A stretch of 64,000 bases of DNA, from NCBI RefSeq assembly GCF_003610255.1, contig NZ_RAPS01000001.1, positions 2,480,001 to 2,544,000 on the forward strand. The letters are read 5' to 3'. The notes below the pieces were generated by a model, which was not told where the DNA came from, searched no databases, and saw only the letters and a list, made by a program, of their open reading frames with translations. A program made the translations under genes and the position numbers. Positions 8,310 to 18,145 of the stretch are shown here, one piece after another; within the stretch, counting starts at the first letter, position 1; the number at the start of each line of letters is the position of its first letter. Origin of the DNA: Streptomyces sp. TLI_171 (GTDB lineage: Bacteria > Actinomycetota > Actinomycetes > Streptomycetales > Streptomycetaceae).

Positions 8310-9089
8310 GTGCCCCGCACCTCCCCCCGGGCCGGACGCGGCCCGGTCGCCGCGGCCGGTGCGCTGACCCTCCTGCTGGCCGCCGCCGCAGGCTGCGACT
8401 CGGCCGCCCGGCCCGCCGGCCCGGCGCCCGCGACGCCGCCGCCCACCGCCCGGCCCGCCCCCGCGGACCGGGCCGGCGACCGGGTGGGCCCGCTGTTCCT
8501 CGACGGCCTGGACGGCGACCGGTACTGCACCGCCTCCGTGGTGCACAGCCGCGACCGCGACCTGCTGATCACCGCCGCCCACTGCGCGGCCCCCTCCGGT
8601 CGGCCCGTGGAAGGCCTGGTGTTCGCCCCTGGATATCGCAACCAGCAGGCTCCGTACGGAAGTTGGCCGATCAGTGCGGTGACGGTCGACCCCCGCTGGG
8701 GAACCGGGGAGGACGACGAGCAGTACGACGTCGCCTTCCTCACCGTTGAGGAGGTCGACGGACGGCGGATCGAGGACGTGGTGGGCGCCGAGCAGTTCGG
8801 CAGCGGCCCCGGCTCAGGTCTGGAGGTCACCGTCACCGGCTACCCCAACGCCGACGACTTCCCGATCACCTGCCGGACCCGCGCCACCTCCGACCGAGCC
8901 GACCGGCAGCGCTTCGACTGCGCCGGGTTCGCCGACGGCACCAGCGGCAGCCCCTGGGTGACCGACGAGGGCCGGGTGGTCGGAGTGATAGGGGGCTACC
9001 AGCAGGGTGGCGACTCCCCCGACATCTCCTACAGCGTGGTCTTCGGCGACCCGATCGCCGACCTCTACCGGCAGGCCGACGGCGACTGA
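8310..9089 (+). CDS. Trypsin-like serine protease lipoprotein
   Basis: 259-residue extracytoplasmic protease. The N-terminus RTSPRAGRGPVAAAGALTLL leads into a lipobox AAAAGC at about residues 24-29, then a Pro-rich linker. The chymotrypsin-fold triad is visible: His in ITAAHCA, Asp in QYDVAFL and Ser in GTSGSPWV; two cysteine pairs are probable (YCTAS...AHC and TC...DCAG). The start is taken as the GTG at 8310, which puts a short basic segment before the signal helix; the frame is open further upstream but reads as non-coding. It is monocistronic with a hairpin 50 bp downstream. The natural substrate is unknown. Confidence 0.83.
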   Translation: MPRTSPRAGRGPVAAAGALTLLLAAAAGCDSAARPAGPAPATPPPTARPAPADRAGDRVGPLFLDGLDGDRYCTASVVHSRDRDLLITAAHCAAPSGRPVEGLVFAPGYRNQQAPYGSWPISAVTVDPRWGTGEDDEQYDVAFLTVEEVDGRRIEDVVGAEQFGSGPGSGLEVTVTGYPNADDFPITCRTRATSDRADRQRFDCAGFADGTSGSPWVTDEGRVVGVIGGYQQGGDSPDISYSVVFGDPIADLYRQADGD

Positions 9090-9139
9090 GCCGAACCGAA
9101 AGGCCTCGCCGGGAGGCAGCCGATCAGCCGGGGAAACAC

Positions 9140-9170
9140 GAGGGCCCCTCGGCATCGCCGAAGGGCCCTC
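9140..9170. terminator. Terminator of the protease gene
   Basis: GAGGGCCC / GGGCCCTC enclosing a second stem TCGGC-ATC-GCCGA with one internal mismatch. It lies about 50 bp after the protease stop and 33 bp before the tRNA-Asn 3' end, and can serve both strands. Confidence 0.7.
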
Positions 9171-9202
9171 GCTCTGTACTGTCACCGAGACTTCCGGTGA
9201 AG

Positions 9203-9275
9203 CTCCCCCAATTGGACTCGAACCAATAACCTGCCGATTAACAGTCGGCTGCTCTGCCAATTGAGCTATGGGGGA
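9203..9275 (-). tRNA. tRNA-Asn (GTT), downstream copy
   Basis: 73-nt cloverleaf with acceptor TCCCCCA / TGGGGGA, anticodon loop CTGTTAA (GTT), T arm ATTGG TTCGAGT CCAAT and discriminator G, as expected for Asn. It is the second of two tandem copies and differs from the first by one compensated acceptor-stem pair. Confidence 0.97.
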
Positions 9276-9280
9276 CCGCG

Positions 9281-9353
9281 CTCCTCCAATTGGACTCGAA
9301 CCAATAACCTGCCGATTAACAGTCGGCTGCTCTGCCAATTGAGCTATGGAGGA
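9281..9353 (-). tRNA. tRNA-Asn (GTT), upstream copy
   Basis: 73-nt cloverleaf with acceptor TCCTCCA / TGGAGGA and a body identical to the neighbouring copy. Only 5 bp separate the two genes, so they must be co-transcribed and cut apart. CCA is not encoded. Confidence 0.97.
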
Positions 9354-9664
9354 TCGTGCTTCCGCCTCGCCCACCCCGGTCTCCGGATCGCTCCGGGGCC
9401 CACGGTGCTCGCTGCGGGACATACATTAGCGCACTCAGGGGGGTGTTCCGCCAATCGCTTTCGCCGCCGGGCTCCCCCAGCTCGGGCCCGCCGCGCCCCG
9501 CCCCGGACCGGCGCGCCCCGCGCGCGTCCTGCGGTGCGGGCGAGGATGCTGGTGCACGGTGGCTCCGGCTGGCCCGGACCCGCCACCGGAAGGGCGGTTC
9601 ACGGCCCGGCCGGACGGGTAGACGCGGCACACAATCGCGCGGCAACGAAGGGTGGAACCTGGGC
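9354..9664. other. Upstream region of the tRNA-Asn pair; no gene
   Basis: About 310 bp with no recognisable gene. It must contain the promoter for the tRNA-Asn pair on the minus strand (a TAATGT at about 9423-9428 is a possible -10, without a convincing -35) and the start of the YtxH-like transcript on the plus strand. Confidence 0.5.
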
Positions 9665-9958
9665 ATGTGGAAGGTGTCGTTGATCGTGGGCCTCGGGATC
9701 GGGTACGTCCTCGGTACCCGGGCCGGACGCGAACGCTACGAGCAGCTGGCGGGCGCCGCCCGGCAGCTGCGGGACAACCCGCGGGTGCAGGATGCGGCGG
9801 GCAAGGCCAAACACCAGGCGGGCGCGGTGGCCGGCAAGGCCGCCGGGGCGGTGGCCGACAAGGTCGGCGAGAAGCTGCCGAACTCGCTGACCGAGCGCGT
9901 CCCGTACTTCGCCAAGCACCACGGGGAGGACGACGGCTGGGGCACCGTCCGACCCTGA
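9665..9958 (+). CDS. YtxH-like small membrane protein
   Basis: 97-residue protein starting MWKVSLIVGLGIGYVLGTRA. One N-terminal membrane helix with a glycine-rich GIGYVLGTRAGRERYEQ motif is followed by a long Ala/Lys/Gln-rich amphipathic region (VQDAAGKAKHQAGAVAGKAA), as in YtxH/DUF883-like proteins. Those are linked to stress, but a molecular role is not known. The ATG follows a GGTGGA-like ribosome site. The gene is adjacent to, but about 155 bp away from, the sugar kinase. Confidence 0.8.
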   Translation: MWKVSLIVGLGIGYVLGTRAGRERYEQLAGAARQLRDNPRVQDAAGKAKHQAGAVAGKAAGAVADKVGEKLPNSLTERVPYFAKHHGEDDGWGTVRP

Positions 9959-10113
9959 TCCCCCGAACGCCCCCGGACCGCAATCCGCCGCCGAGCCCCG
10001 ACACCCGCCCGACCTGTGGCGGAGGGGCGGCGGCCGGTTGGTTCCGGTACCGACTGGGCAACACTTGCCGCAGTCGGCCCCGCCCCGGCCGCCGACTGCG
10101 GCATGATCTCGGC

Positions 10114-11550
10114 ATGGCCATCGTCGCGGGCATCGACAGTTCCACCACTCGCACCCGGATCGTCGCGTGCGACGCCGACACCGGCGCCGTGCTCAGGCAG
10201 GGCCGGGCCCCGCATCCGCTGCCGGAGGGCGAGGACGCCAGAACCACCGAGGTGGACCCGCAGAGCTGGCTGCACTCGCTCGGCGACGCTGCCGCGGGGG
10301 GCCTGCTGGAGGGCGTCCGGGCGATCGGCGTGTCCGCGCAGCAGCACGGCCTGATCGGTCTGGACGCCGGCGGCGTGCTGGTGCGGCCCGCGATGCTGTG
10401 GAACGACCCCCGCTCGGCGGGTTCGGCGGCCGCGCTGCTGGACGCGCTGGGCGGGGTGCAGCCCTGGGTCGAGGCGATCGGCGCCGTTCCGGGGCCGACG
10501 TACACCATCGCCAAGCTGCGCTGGCTGGCCGAGTTCGAGCCGGTGTCGGCGCAGCGGATCGCCGAGGTGCTGCTGCCGCACGACTGGCTGGTCTCGCAGC
10601 TGCTGGGCGGCCCGAAGCGCCCCACCACCGACCGGGGCGACGCCTCCGGCACCGGCTACTGGTCGCCGGTCACCGGCGAGTACCGGCAGGACCTGATCAA
10701 GCTGGCGCTGGGCCACGAGCTGAAGGTGCCGCACGTGCTCGGCCCGGCCGATCCCGCCGGCCACACCCCGGAGGGGCTGCTGATCTCGGCCGGCACCGGC
10801 GAGAACATGGCGGCCTCGCTGGGCCTCGGGCTGGGGCTGGGCGACGCGGTGGTGTCGCTCGGCGGCAACGGCACGATCTTCGCGGTGCACGACCGGGCGG
10901 TGGTCGACCCGTCCGGGCTGGTCTCCTCGTTCGCGGACGCCACCGGCCGGCACCTGCCGATGGTGGCCACGCTGAACGCCGCGCAGGTGCTGCGCTCCAC
11001 CGCGGCGATGCTCGGCACCGACGTGGAGGGCCTCTCCGAGCTGGCGCTGCAGTCCTCGCCCGGCTCGTACGGGATGGTCTTCCTGCCGTACCTGGACGGC
11101 GAGCGCACCCCGAAGCTGCCGCAGGCCGCCGGGACCCTGGCCGGCCTGCGGGCCGAGTCGATGGGGCCGCACCACGTGGCGCGGGCCGCCGTCGAGGGCA
11201 TGCTGTGCAACCTGGCGGAGGCGCTCGACGTGCTGCGCGGGCACGGGGTGGCGGTGCACCGGGTGTTCCTGCTGGGGACGGCCGGGCGGCTGCCGGCCGT
11301 GCAGCAGATCGCGCCGCAGGTGTTCGGGCTGCCCGTGGTGGTGCCGCCGCCGGGCGACCACGCGGCCCGCGGTGCGGCCCGGCAGGCGGCCTGGGCGCTC
11401 GCCGGGACGGCCGAGCCGCCGCACTGGGAGCTGCCGGACCTCACCGTGCTGGCCCCCGAGCAGGAGCACGACCTGGCGGTCGGGAGCGCGGTGCGCCAGC
11501 AGTACGCGGCCATGCGCGAGCAGCACCACCCCGAGACCGCCGGGTCCTGA
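10114..11550 (+). CDS. xylB: FGGY-family carbohydrate kinase, probably xylulokinase
   Basis: 478-residue cytoplasmic sugar kinase of the FGGY family. Visible signatures are the N-terminal phosphate loop GIDSSTTRTRIV, SAQQHGLIGLD, LWNDPRSAG, the substrate-region DRGDASGTGYWSP, the ATP-site SLGGNGTIF, LPYLDGERTPKLP and the C-terminal LGTAGRLPAVQQIAPQVFG with ATP-binding glycines. WNDPR and DASGT are typical of xylulokinases, which make D-xylulose 5-phosphate. No xylose isomerase gene is next to it in this window. The start is the ATG giving MAIVAGIDSSTT, the usual distance from the phosphate loop. Confidence 0.88.
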   Translation: MAIVAGIDSSTTRTRIVACDADTGAVLRQGRAPHPLPEGEDARTTEVDPQSWLHSLGDAAAGGLLEGVRAIGVSAQQHGLIGLDAGGVLVRPAMLWNDPRSAGSAAALLDALGGVQPWVEAIGAVPGPTYTIAKLRWLAEFEPVSAQRIAEVLLPHDWLVSQLLGGPKRPTTDRGDASGTGYWSPVTGEYRQDLIKLALGHELKVPHVLGPADPAGHTPEGLLISAGTGENMAASLGLGLGLGDAVVSLGGNGTIFAVHDRAVVDPSGLVSSFADATGRHLPMVATLNAAQVLRSTAAMLGTDVEGLSELALQSSPGSYGMVFLPYLDGERTPKLPQAAGTLAGLRAESMGPHHVARAAVEGMLCNLAEALDVLRGHGVAVHRVFLLGTAGRLPAVQQIAPQVFGLPVVVPPPGDHAARGAARQAAWALAGTAEPPHWELPDLTVLAPEQEHDLAVGSAVRQQYAAMREQHHPETAGS

Positions 11551-11575
11551 CGGACCGTCGGCGGGCGCCCGGGCG

Positions 11576-11601
11576 GCCGCCGCCGCGAATGCGGCGGCGG
11601 C
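11576..11601. terminator. GC-rich hairpin after xylB
   Basis: Perfect 11-bp stem GCCGCCGCCGC / GCGGCGGCGGC with loop GAAT, 25 bp after the kinase stop and 48 bp before the next start. Confidence 0.65.
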
Positions 11602-11649
11602 GGGCCGGTGGCAACGTGGGAGCCTCCACGAGTGGAGGGACAGTTCGCC

Positions 11650-13056
11650 ATGGCGTTGCACAAAGGTGAGGGACACGAAGACCGTCGGCTGCCGTTCAGC
11701 CCGCTGCACGTGCTGACCGACCCGCTGGGCGCGATGCAGTTGGCGCCGCCGCTGCACCAGCTGCCCCGGGTGCCGATCCCGTCCTCCGTCGCGTACCAGC
11801 TGATCCACGACGAGTTGATGCTGGACGGCAACGCCAAGCTGAACCTGGCCACCTTCGTCACCACCCAGATGGACGAGTACGCGGACCGGCTGATGGCCGA
11901 GTGCCGCGACAAGAACATGATCGACAAGGACGAGTACCCGCAGACCGCCGAGTTGGAGCGGCGGTGCGTGGCCATCCTCGCCGACCTGTGGCACGCACCC
12001 GACCCCGCCGCCGCCGTGGGCTGTTCGACCACCGGCTCCAGCGAGGCCTGCATGCTCGCCGGCATGGCGCTGAAGCGGCGCTGGATGGCGCGCAACGCCG
12101 ACCGGTACGCGGCCGGGGCCCGGCCGAACCTGGTGATGGGCGTCAACGTGCAGGTCTGCTGGGAGAAGTTCTGCAACTTCTGGGAGGTCGAGGCGCGGCT
12201 GGTGCCGATGGAGGGCGAGCGCTACCACCTGACCGCCGACGAGGCGGTGGCGCACTGCGACGAGAACACCATCGGGGTGGTCGGCATCCTCGGCTCCACC
12301 TTCGACGGCTCGTACGAGCCGATCGCGGAGATCTGCGCGGCGCTCGACGCCCACCAGGAGCGCACCGGCCTGGACATTCCCGTGCACGTGGACGGGGCGT
12401 CCGGCGGCATGGTCGCGCCGTTCCTCGACCCGGACCTGGTGTGGGACTTCCGGCTGCCCCGGGTGGCGTCGATCAACACCTCCGGCCACAAGTACGGCCT
12501 GGTGTACCCGGGCGTCGGCTGGGCGCTGTGGCGGGACACCGAGTCGCTGCCGGAGGAGCTGGTGTTCCGGGTCAACTACCTGGGCGGCGAGATGCCGACC
12601 TTCGCGCTGAACTTCTCCCGTCCGGGCGCGGAGGTGGTCGCCCAGTACTACGCGTTCCTGCGGCTCGGGTTCGCCGGGTACCACGCGGTCCAGCAGGCCT
12701 GCCGGGACGTCGCGGAGTACCTGGCGACCGAGTTCGAGAAGCTCGGGCAGTTCCGGCTGATCACCCGTGGCAACGAGCTGCCGGTGTTCGCGGTCACCAC
12801 GGCGGACGGCTGCCCGTTCGACGTGTTCGACGTGTCGCGCCGGCTGCGCGAACGCGGCTGGCAGGTGCCCGCCTACACCTTCCCGGAGGGACGCACCGAC
12901 CTGGCCGTGCTGCGGGTGGTGTGCCGCAACGGGTTCACCCGCGACCTGGCCGAGCTGCTGCTGGCCGACCTGCAGCGGCTGCTGCCCGAGCTGGAGCGCC
13001 AGCCCGCGCCGCTCAGCGAGCTGGGGATGCCGCAGCGCAGCGGGTTCCACCACTGA
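11650..13056 (+). CDS. gad: Glutamate decarboxylase
   Basis: 468-residue PLP enzyme, the same length as E. coli GadB (466), converting glutamate to GABA and CO2. The conserved LMLDGNAKLNLATFVTTQMD, CSTTGSSEACMLAGMALKRR, GILGSTFDGSYEPI and DGASGGMVAPF stretches are present, and the PLP lysine lies in NTSGHKYGLVYPGVGW. A GGAGGGA ribosome site lies 8 bases before the ATG. In enteric bacteria the enzyme works in acid resistance. No glutamate/GABA antiporter gene is adjacent here, so a role in GABA-shunt metabolism is as likely. It converges with the sigma factor gene, only 25 bp apart. Confidence 0.95.
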   Translation: MALHKGEGHEDRRLPFSPLHVLTDPLGAMQLAPPLHQLPRVPIPSSVAYQLIHDELMLDGNAKLNLATFVTTQMDEYADRLMAECRDKNMIDKDEYPQTAELERRCVAILADLWHAPDPAAAVGCSTTGSSEACMLAGMALKRRWMARNADRYAAGARPNLVMGVNVQVCWEKFCNFWEVEARLVPMEGERYHLTADEAVAHCDENTIGVVGILGSTFDGSYEPIAEICAALDAHQERTGLDIPVHVDGASGGMVAPFLDPDLVWDFRLPRVASINTSGHKYGLVYPGVGWALWRDTESLPEELVFRVNYLGGEMPTFALNFSRPGAEVVAQYYAFLRLGFAGYHAVQQACRDVAEYLATEFEKLGQFRLITRGNELPVFAVTTADGCPFDVFDVSRRLRERGWQVPAYTFPEGRTDLAVLRVVCRNGFTRDLAELLLADLQRLLPELERQPAPLSELGMPQRSGFHH

Positions 13057-13081
13057 CGGCCGCCCGGCCGCCCGCCGCCGG

Positions 13082-14263
13082 TCAGTCCAGGTAGCCGCGG
13101 AGCTGTTCCGCGAAGGCGTGGTCGCGGAGCTTGCCCAGCGTCTTCCCCTCGATCTGGCGGATCCGCTCCCGGGTGACGCCGAACAGGTGGCCGATCTCCT
13201 CCAGGGTGCGGGGGCGGCCGTCGTCGAGGCCGTAGCGGAGCTGGACCACCTGACGCTCGCGTTCGCCGAGGGTGGCCAGCACGGCGTCCAGGTGCTCGCG
13301 CAGCAGCAGGAACGCCGCGCTCTCCGGCGGGGAGGCGGCGTCGGCGTCCTCGATCAGGTCGCCGAGCGCGACGTCGTCCTCCTCGCCGACCGGGGTGTGC
13401 AGCGAGACCGGCTCCTGGGCGAGCTTGAGGACCTCCCGGACCCGCTCCGGGGTCAGTTGCAGCGCCTCGCCGACCTCGGCGGCGGTCGGCTCCACGCCGC
13501 GCTCCTGCAGCAGGCCGCGCTGCACCCGGAGCACCCGGTTGATCAGCTCGACCACGTGCACCGGCACCCGGATGGTGCGGGCCTGGTCGGCCAGGGCGCG
13601 GCTCATCGCCTGGCGTATCCACCAGGTGGCGTAGGTGGAGAACTTGTAGCCGCGCGCGTAGTCGAACTTCTCCACCGCGCGGATCAGGCCCAGATTGCCC
13701 TCCTGGACCAGGTCGAGCAGGGTCAGGCCGCGCCCGACGTAGCGCTTGGCGACCGAGACCACCAGCCGCAGGTTGGCCTCGATCAGGCGGCGCTTGGCGA
13801 TCCGGCCGAGGACCACCAGGCGGTCCAGGTCGTCGGTGAGGCGCTCGTCGCGGCCCGGGGTGCGGTCCAGCGCCTCCTCGGCGAACAGGCCGGCCTCGAT
13901 GGCGCGGGCCAGCTCCACCTCCTCGACGGCGGTCAGCAGGCGGATCCGGCCGATCTCGCGCAGGTACTGGCGCAGCAGGTCGGCGGCCGGGCCGGTGCCC
14001 TCGTCCAGGGCGGGTTCCGGGATCTCGTCGATCAGGTCCTCGGGCGTGGGCTCGGCCTCCGCCCGGGACTCCGCCGGGGAGCCGGCTGCCGCTTCGGCTT
14101 CGGTGGTCGTGGCGGCCGAGGCGTCCGCGAGGTGGGTCGCGCCCGTGTCGGCGGGCCGCTCCGCGGGGGTGAGCAGGTCGGATCCGGGCGGGCCGGGCTG
14201 GGGCGGAATCGCGGCGTCCCGGACGGGGGCGGTCTGGGGCGGGCGGGCAACGGATAGCTCCAC
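13082..14263 (-). CDS. hrdA: RNA polymerase sigma factor of the sigma-70 group 2 (HrdA-like)
   Basis: 393-residue primary-like sigma factor. A Pro/Ala-rich variable N-terminus (about 1-95) precedes region 1.2 ([20 protein letters not shown]), region 2 ([40 protein letters not shown]), region 3 and region 4 ([20 protein letters not shown]). It lacks the long extension of the essential HrdB class. The GTG at 14263 is chosen because GGAGG lies 7 bases upstream; the in-frame ATG at 14269 is too close to it. It is the last gene of a minus-strand run with dnaG and dgt, so the assignment to HrdA rests on size and this position, which matches my memory of Streptomyces gene order. Confidence 0.85.
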   Translation of the reverse strand: MELSVARPPQTAPVRDAAIPPQPGPPGSDLLTPAERPADTGATHLADASAATTTEAEAAAGSPAESRAEAEPTPEDLIDEIPEPALDEGTGPAADLLRQYLREIGRIRLLTAVEEVELARAIEAGLFAEEALDRTPGRDERLTDDLDRLVVLGRIAKRRLIEANLRLVVSVAKRYVGRGLTLLDLVQEGNLGLIRAVEKFDYARGYKFSTYATWWIRQAMSRALADQARTIRVPVHVVELINRVLRVQRGLLQERGVEPTAAEVGEALQLTPERVREVLKLAQEPVSLHTPVGEEDDVALGDLIEDADAASPPESAAFLLLREHLDAVLATLGERERQVVQLRYGLDDGRPRTLEEIGHLFGVTRERIRQIEGKTLGKLRDHAFAEQLRGYLD

Positions 14264-14424
14264 GGGCATCCCTCCGAGGGCCGCGCGCGGCCTGGGGGTG
14301 CCGCGCCACACGGGAGGGGATACCCAGCCCGGCGGGCCCGGGCACCTGTGAGCGGCCGCGAGGTGGACGGGCGGCACCCGCCGGACGAACAAGTGCCAGC
14401 GGACGCCCGGCGGCTGACGCGCGG

Positions 14425-16335
14425 TCAGAGCGCGGCGACGCCCCGGGAACGCAGCTGCTGGCCGTACTGCTGCAGGGCCCACAGCTCGCTCTGCACCGGG
14501 TGCGACTCCTCCGCGGTGGCGCGGTCGCCGAGCCGGCGCAGGTGGGCGCGGACCTCGTCGACCCGGCGGTCCACGGCCTGCAGGCGCAGCTTGACCAGGA
14601 ACTCCCCCGCGTACACCTCGTCGGCCTTGCGGCGGGAGCGGATCGGCTCCACGGTCAGTTCGGTGACCAGGCCGCGCACCTGGTCGTCCGGGCTGGCCTC
14701 GCGGACGGTGGCGGTGAAGTCGGGCAGGCTCGCGCCGTACGCGGTGCCGCCGGCCTGGCCGATGGCGCGGCGGACCGCCCGGTACGGCGGGGTGGGGAAC
14801 TCGTCCTCGCCGTACTGGTCGAAGGCCGGGCTGACCAGGTCCGGGTGCTGCAGGGCGAGTTTGAGCAGCTCGCGTTCGACGAACTGGGCCGGGTCGCGCG
14901 GGTTGAGGCGGAAGGTCGGGCGCTCCGGGCGGGCGGGCTGCTGGGCGGCGGCGTCCTGGCGGCGCAGCGGCTGGCGCTGGCCGTTCTGCTGGTTCTCGCG
15001 CTGCCAGCGGGCCAGCTGGGAGATCCGGCGGACCACGAACTGCTCGTCCAGGATGCCGACCATGCCGGCCAGCTGGACGGCGTACTCGTGCTGGATCGAC
15101 CGGTCCTTGATCTTCACGATGATCCCGGCCGCCTCCTCGAGCGCGGCCGCGCGGCCCTCGGCGGTGTCCACCCGGTGCCGGGCGACCGCGGAGCGGAGCG
15201 CGAACTCGAACAGCGGGACGGGGTTCTCGACCAGGGTGCGGACCGCGTCGTCGCCCTGGGCCAGGCGCAGTTCGCACGGGTCCATGCCGCCCGGGGTGAT
15301 GGCGATGGAGGTGCGGGCGGCGAACTTCTGGTCGTCCTCGAAGGCGCGCAGGGCGGCCTTCTGGCCGGCGGCGTCGCCGTCGAAGGTGAAGACCGTCTCA
15401 CCGCGGTAGGTGGAGGTGTCCATCAGCAGCCGGCGAATGATCTTGATGTGGTCCTCGCCGAAGGCGGTGCCGCAGGTGGCCACCGCCGTGGTGACGCCCG
15501 CCAGGTGACAGGCCATCACGTCGGTGTAGCCCTCGACCACCACCGCCCGGCCGGACTTGGCGATCTCCTTGCGGGCCAGGTCGATGCCGTACAGGACGTT
15601 GGACTTCTTGTAGATCGGCGTCTCGGGGGTGTTCAGGTACTTCGGGCCGTTGTCGTCCTCGCGCAGCCGGCGGGCGCCGAAGCCCACCACGTCGCCCGCG
15701 CTGTCCCGGATCGGCCAGACCAGGCGGCCCCGGAACCGGTCGATCAGGCCGCCGCGCTGGCCCTGCGAGGCCAGGCCGCCGACCGAGATCTCCTTGTCGG
15801 TGAAGCCGCGCCCGCGCAGGTAGCGCACCAGGTGCTCCCAGCCGACCGGGGCGTAGCCCACCCCGAAGTGCTTGGCGGCGGCCTCGTCGAAGCCCCGCTC
15901 GGCCAGGAAACGGCGGCCGATCTCCGCCTCCGGCGTGGCCAGTTGCTCCTGGAACCAGGCGGCGGCGACCTTGTGCGCCTCGACCAGCCTGGTCCGCTCG
16001 CCCTGCTGGTGGCGCGGGCTGTAGCCGCCCTCCTCGTAGCGCAGCGTGATGTTCGCCTGGGCGGCCATCCGCTCGACCGCCTCCGCGAACGAGCAGTGCT
16101 CGATCTTCATCAGGAAGGTGATCGTGTCGCCCGACTCGCCGCAGCCGAAGCAGTGGAAGACGCCCTTGCCCGGGTGCACGTAGAAGGACGCGGACTTCTC
16201 GTCGTGGAACGGGCAGACGCCCTTCAGCTGCGCGCCGCCGCCGTTCGCCAGCTGCACGTAGTCGCCGACCACGGCATCGATCGGCAGGGCGGCACGCACC
16301 GCCTGCACATCCTCGTCCCTGATCCGACCGGCCAC
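14425..16335 (-). CDS. dnaG: DNA primase
   Basis: 636-residue replicative primase that makes RNA primers at the fork with DnaB. The CHC2 zinc ribbon is complete (C41, H44, C62, C65 in [16 protein letters not shown]... and [11 protein letters not shown]). The TOPRIM core shows [16 protein letters not shown] and [13 protein letters not shown] with the metal-binding acidic residues. The C-terminal third (after about 450) is the helicase-binding domain, preceded by a Gln/Arg-rich linker. The start is a GTG ([10 protein letters not shown]) with no clear ribosome site; only 38 bp separate it from dgt upstream, so co-transcription is likely. Confidence 0.97.
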   Translation of the reverse strand: MAGRIRDEDVQAVRAALPIDAVVGDYVQLANGGGAQLKGVCPFHDEKSASFYVHPGKGVFHCFGCGESGDTITFLMKIEHCSFAEAVERMAAQANITLRYEEGGYSPRHQQGERTRLVEAHKVAAAWFQEQLATPEAEIGRRFLAERGFDEAAAKHFGVGYAPVGWEHLVRYLRGRGFTDKEISVGGLASQGQRGGLIDRFRGRLVWPIRDSAGDVVGFGARRLREDDNGPKYLNTPETPIYKKSNVLYGIDLARKEIAKSGRAVVVEGYTDVMACHLAGVTTAVATCGTAFGEDHIKIIRRLLMDTSTYRGETVFTFDGDAAGQKAALRAFEDDQKFAARTSIAITPGGMDPCELRLAQGDDAVRTLVENPVPLFEFALRSAVARHRVDTAEGRAAALEEAAGIIVKIKDRSIQHEYAVQLAGMVGILDEQFVVRRISQLARWQRENQQNGQRQPLRRQDAAAQQPARPERPTFRLNPRDPAQFVERELLKLALQHPDLVSPAFDQYGEDEFPTPPYRAVRRAIGQAGGTAYGASLPDFTATVREASPDDQVRGLVTELTVEPIRSRRKADEVYAGEFLVKLRLQAVDRRVDEVRAHLRRLGDRATAEESHPVQSELWALQQYGQQLRSRGVAAL

Positions 16336-16373
16336 CGGGAAAGTCTACGGGAGCGCAGGTGGTACGAGCCCGG

Positions 16374-17651
16374 CTACCGGGTGACCAGCTTGGCGTGCAG
16401 GGCGAGCGCGGAGGCGTCGGTGAGGGTGGCGATCCGGTCGATCACGGTGCGCAGCGCGGCCCGGTCGTCCTCGGCCTCCTCGTACTGCGCGGCGAACACC
16501 CCGTCCAGCCCGTGCGGGGCGTCGCGCAGCAGGGCGTCGGCCAGCTCGGCGATCACGATCCGCTGCCGGGAGCGGAGTTGGGCCTGCTCGTCGCGCTGCA
16601 TCACGTACCGCACCGCGACGGCCTTGAGGACCGCGCACTCCAGCCGGACTCCGCGCGGGACGACCAGCTCGGCGGCGTAGCGGGTCAGCGGGCCGGGGCC
16701 GTAGCGGGCCCGGGTGGCCTGCTCGGCGGCCAGGCAGAACCGGCCGATCAGCTGGCTGGTGAAGTCCTTCAGGCCGGCCCGGGCGCGGGCGGTGCCGTCG
16801 TAGCCGGACGGCCACCACTCCTCGGCCTGCAGCCGGTCCAGCGCCTCGCCGAACTCCTCCGGCTCGGCCTCGGCCGCGAACCGCTCGGCGGTCTTGAACA
16901 GTTCGGCGCGCTCCTCCGGGGAGCGCAGCGCGGCCGGGTCGATGTGGCCGGCCTGCAGCCCGTCCTCCACGTCGTGGGTGGAGTAGGCGACGTCGTCCGA
17001 CCAGTCCATCACGGTGGCCTCGAAGCACCTGCGGCCGTCCGGCGCGCCCGTGCGCAGCCAGCGGAAGACCGGCAGGTCGTCCCCGTACACGCCGTACTTG
17101 GTGGAGCCCGGTTCGGTGGGGTGGCCGCCGCGCGCCCACGGGTACTTGGTCGCGGCGTCCAGCGCGGCGCGGGTCAGGTTGAGGCCGACGCTGCGGCCGG
17201 GCCACGGGGCCAGCCGGACCTCGGGCTCGGTCAGCGGGGCGAAGCGCTTGGGCTCCAGCCTGGTCAGGATGCGCAGCGACTGCGCGTTCCCCTCGAAGCC
17301 GCCGCACGCCTCGGCGGCCTGGTCGAGCGCCTCCTCGCCGGTGTGGCCGAACGGCGGGTGGCCGATGTCGTGGGCCAGGCAGGCGGTCTCCACCAGATCC
17401 GGATCGCAGCCGAGCGCCGCGCCCAGCTCCCGCCCGACCTGCGCGCACTCCAGCGAGTGCGTGAGCCGGGTGCGCGGGAAGTCGCTGCGCATCGGCGCGA
17501 CCACCTGGGTCGTCCCGGCCAGACGGCGCAGCGCTGCGGAGTGCAGCACCCGGGCGCGGTCGCGTTGGAAGGCGGTGCGGCCTGGCCGCTTGTCGGGCTC
17601 GGGCACCCAGCGCGCCTCGGACGGCGGATCGTACGGAGCGGTGGTCTTCAT
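16374..17651 (-). CDS. dgt: Deoxyguanosinetriphosphate triphosphohydrolase (dGTPase)
   Basis: 425-residue HD-domain nucleotide hydrolase that removes triphosphate from dGTP or other dNTPs and so tunes the dNTP pool. The metal ligands are visible as [11 protein letters not shown] and [15 protein letters not shown], and a later Asp in [19 protein letters not shown] completes the HD site. The N-terminal [20 protein letters not shown] is diagnostic of the family. It sits directly before dnaG, linking nucleotide supply with priming. It starts with ATG; the weak ribosome site suggests coupling to, or a promoter after, the small membrane gene 36 bp upstream. Confidence 0.95.
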   Translation of the reverse strand: MKTTAPYDPPSEARWVPEPDKRPGRTAFQRDRARVLHSAALRRLAGTTQVVAPMRSDFPRTRLTHSLECAQVGRELGAALGCDPDLVETACLAHDIGHPPFGHTGEEALDQAAEACGGFEGNAQSLRILTRLEPKRFAPLTEPEVRLAPWPGRSVGLNLTRAALDAATKYPWARGGHPTEPGSTKYGVYGDDLPVFRWLRTGAPDGRRCFEATVMDWSDDVAYSTHDVEDGLQAGHIDPAALRSPEERAELFKTAERFAAEAEPEEFGEALDRLQAEEWWPSGYDGTARARAGLKDFTSQLIGRFCLAAEQATRARYGPGPLTRYAAELVVPRGVRLECAVLKAVAVRYVMQRDEQAQLRSRQRIVIAELADALLRDAPHGLDGVFAAQYEEAEDDRAALRTVIDRIATLTDASALALHAKLVTR

Positions 17652-17687
17652 ATACCAATCACCGTACGCCCGGTGACGGACATTCGG

Positions 17688-18044
17688 TCATGCGCCGCGC
17701 GAACCCGGGGCGGCGAGCAGACGGCGCCAGCGCGGCTGTTCGGTCACCAGGCAGGCCGCGGCGAGCACGCAGGTGAGCACCGCCGCCCAGGTCGGCCAGG
17801 CGTAGCGGGCGGCGACCACGGCGGCGGCGAGCTGCATCAGCACCAGGCCGACGGTGGCCCAGCCCGGCACCGCCACCAGCACCTGCTTCTTGTCGCCCGG
17901 GGTGGCGAACACCGTGGGCAGGCCGATCAGCAGCAGGTCGGCGAGGACCGCCAACGCGATCGAGTGCGGGGCGAGCGCCCAGGGCGCGGCCACCCAGGCG
18001 ATCAGTTCGGTGAGGAAGCGCAGGGGATCGGCGAGCCGGGTCAT
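17688..18044 (-). CDS. Small integral membrane protein (four helices)
   Basis: 118-residue protein starting MTRLADPLRFLTELIAWVAA. Four hydrophobic segments are seen (about 10-30, 33-52, 58-78 and 82-100), ending in a basic tail (EQPRWRRLLAAPGSRGA). A conserved-looking PTVFATPGDKKQ loop lies between helices two and three. I do not recognise a characterised family. Longer in-frame starts exist (to 18143), but the ATG at 18044 begins where hydrophobic coding starts. It lies 36 bp upstream of dgt on the same strand. Confidence 0.7.
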   Translation of the reverse strand: MTRLADPLRFLTELIAWVAAPWALAPHSIALAVLADLLLIGLPTVFATPGDKKQVLVAVPGWATVGLVLMQLAAAVVAARYAWPTWAAVLTCVLAAACLVTEQPRWRRLLAAPGSRGA

Positions 18045-18145
18045 GCGCGGACTCTGCCACAGCGGGGCGGGAGTTGGGGAGGGGTAGCGAAGTTGGGGAG
18101 GGGCGGAGGCGGCCGGGGAGAGGCGGAGGTGGGCCGTCCGCATGT

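Noticed and set aside
9736..13053. 1105-codon open frame on the minus strand
   Set aside because: It is the antisense shadow of the YtxH-like, xylB and gad genes; its sequence is His/Gln/Arg-rich with no domain.
14264..15277. Upstream extension of the sigma factor frame into dnaG
   Set aside because: The added ~335 residues lie antisense-phase inside dnaG and are Arg/Pro-rich; a ribosome site supports the start at 14263.
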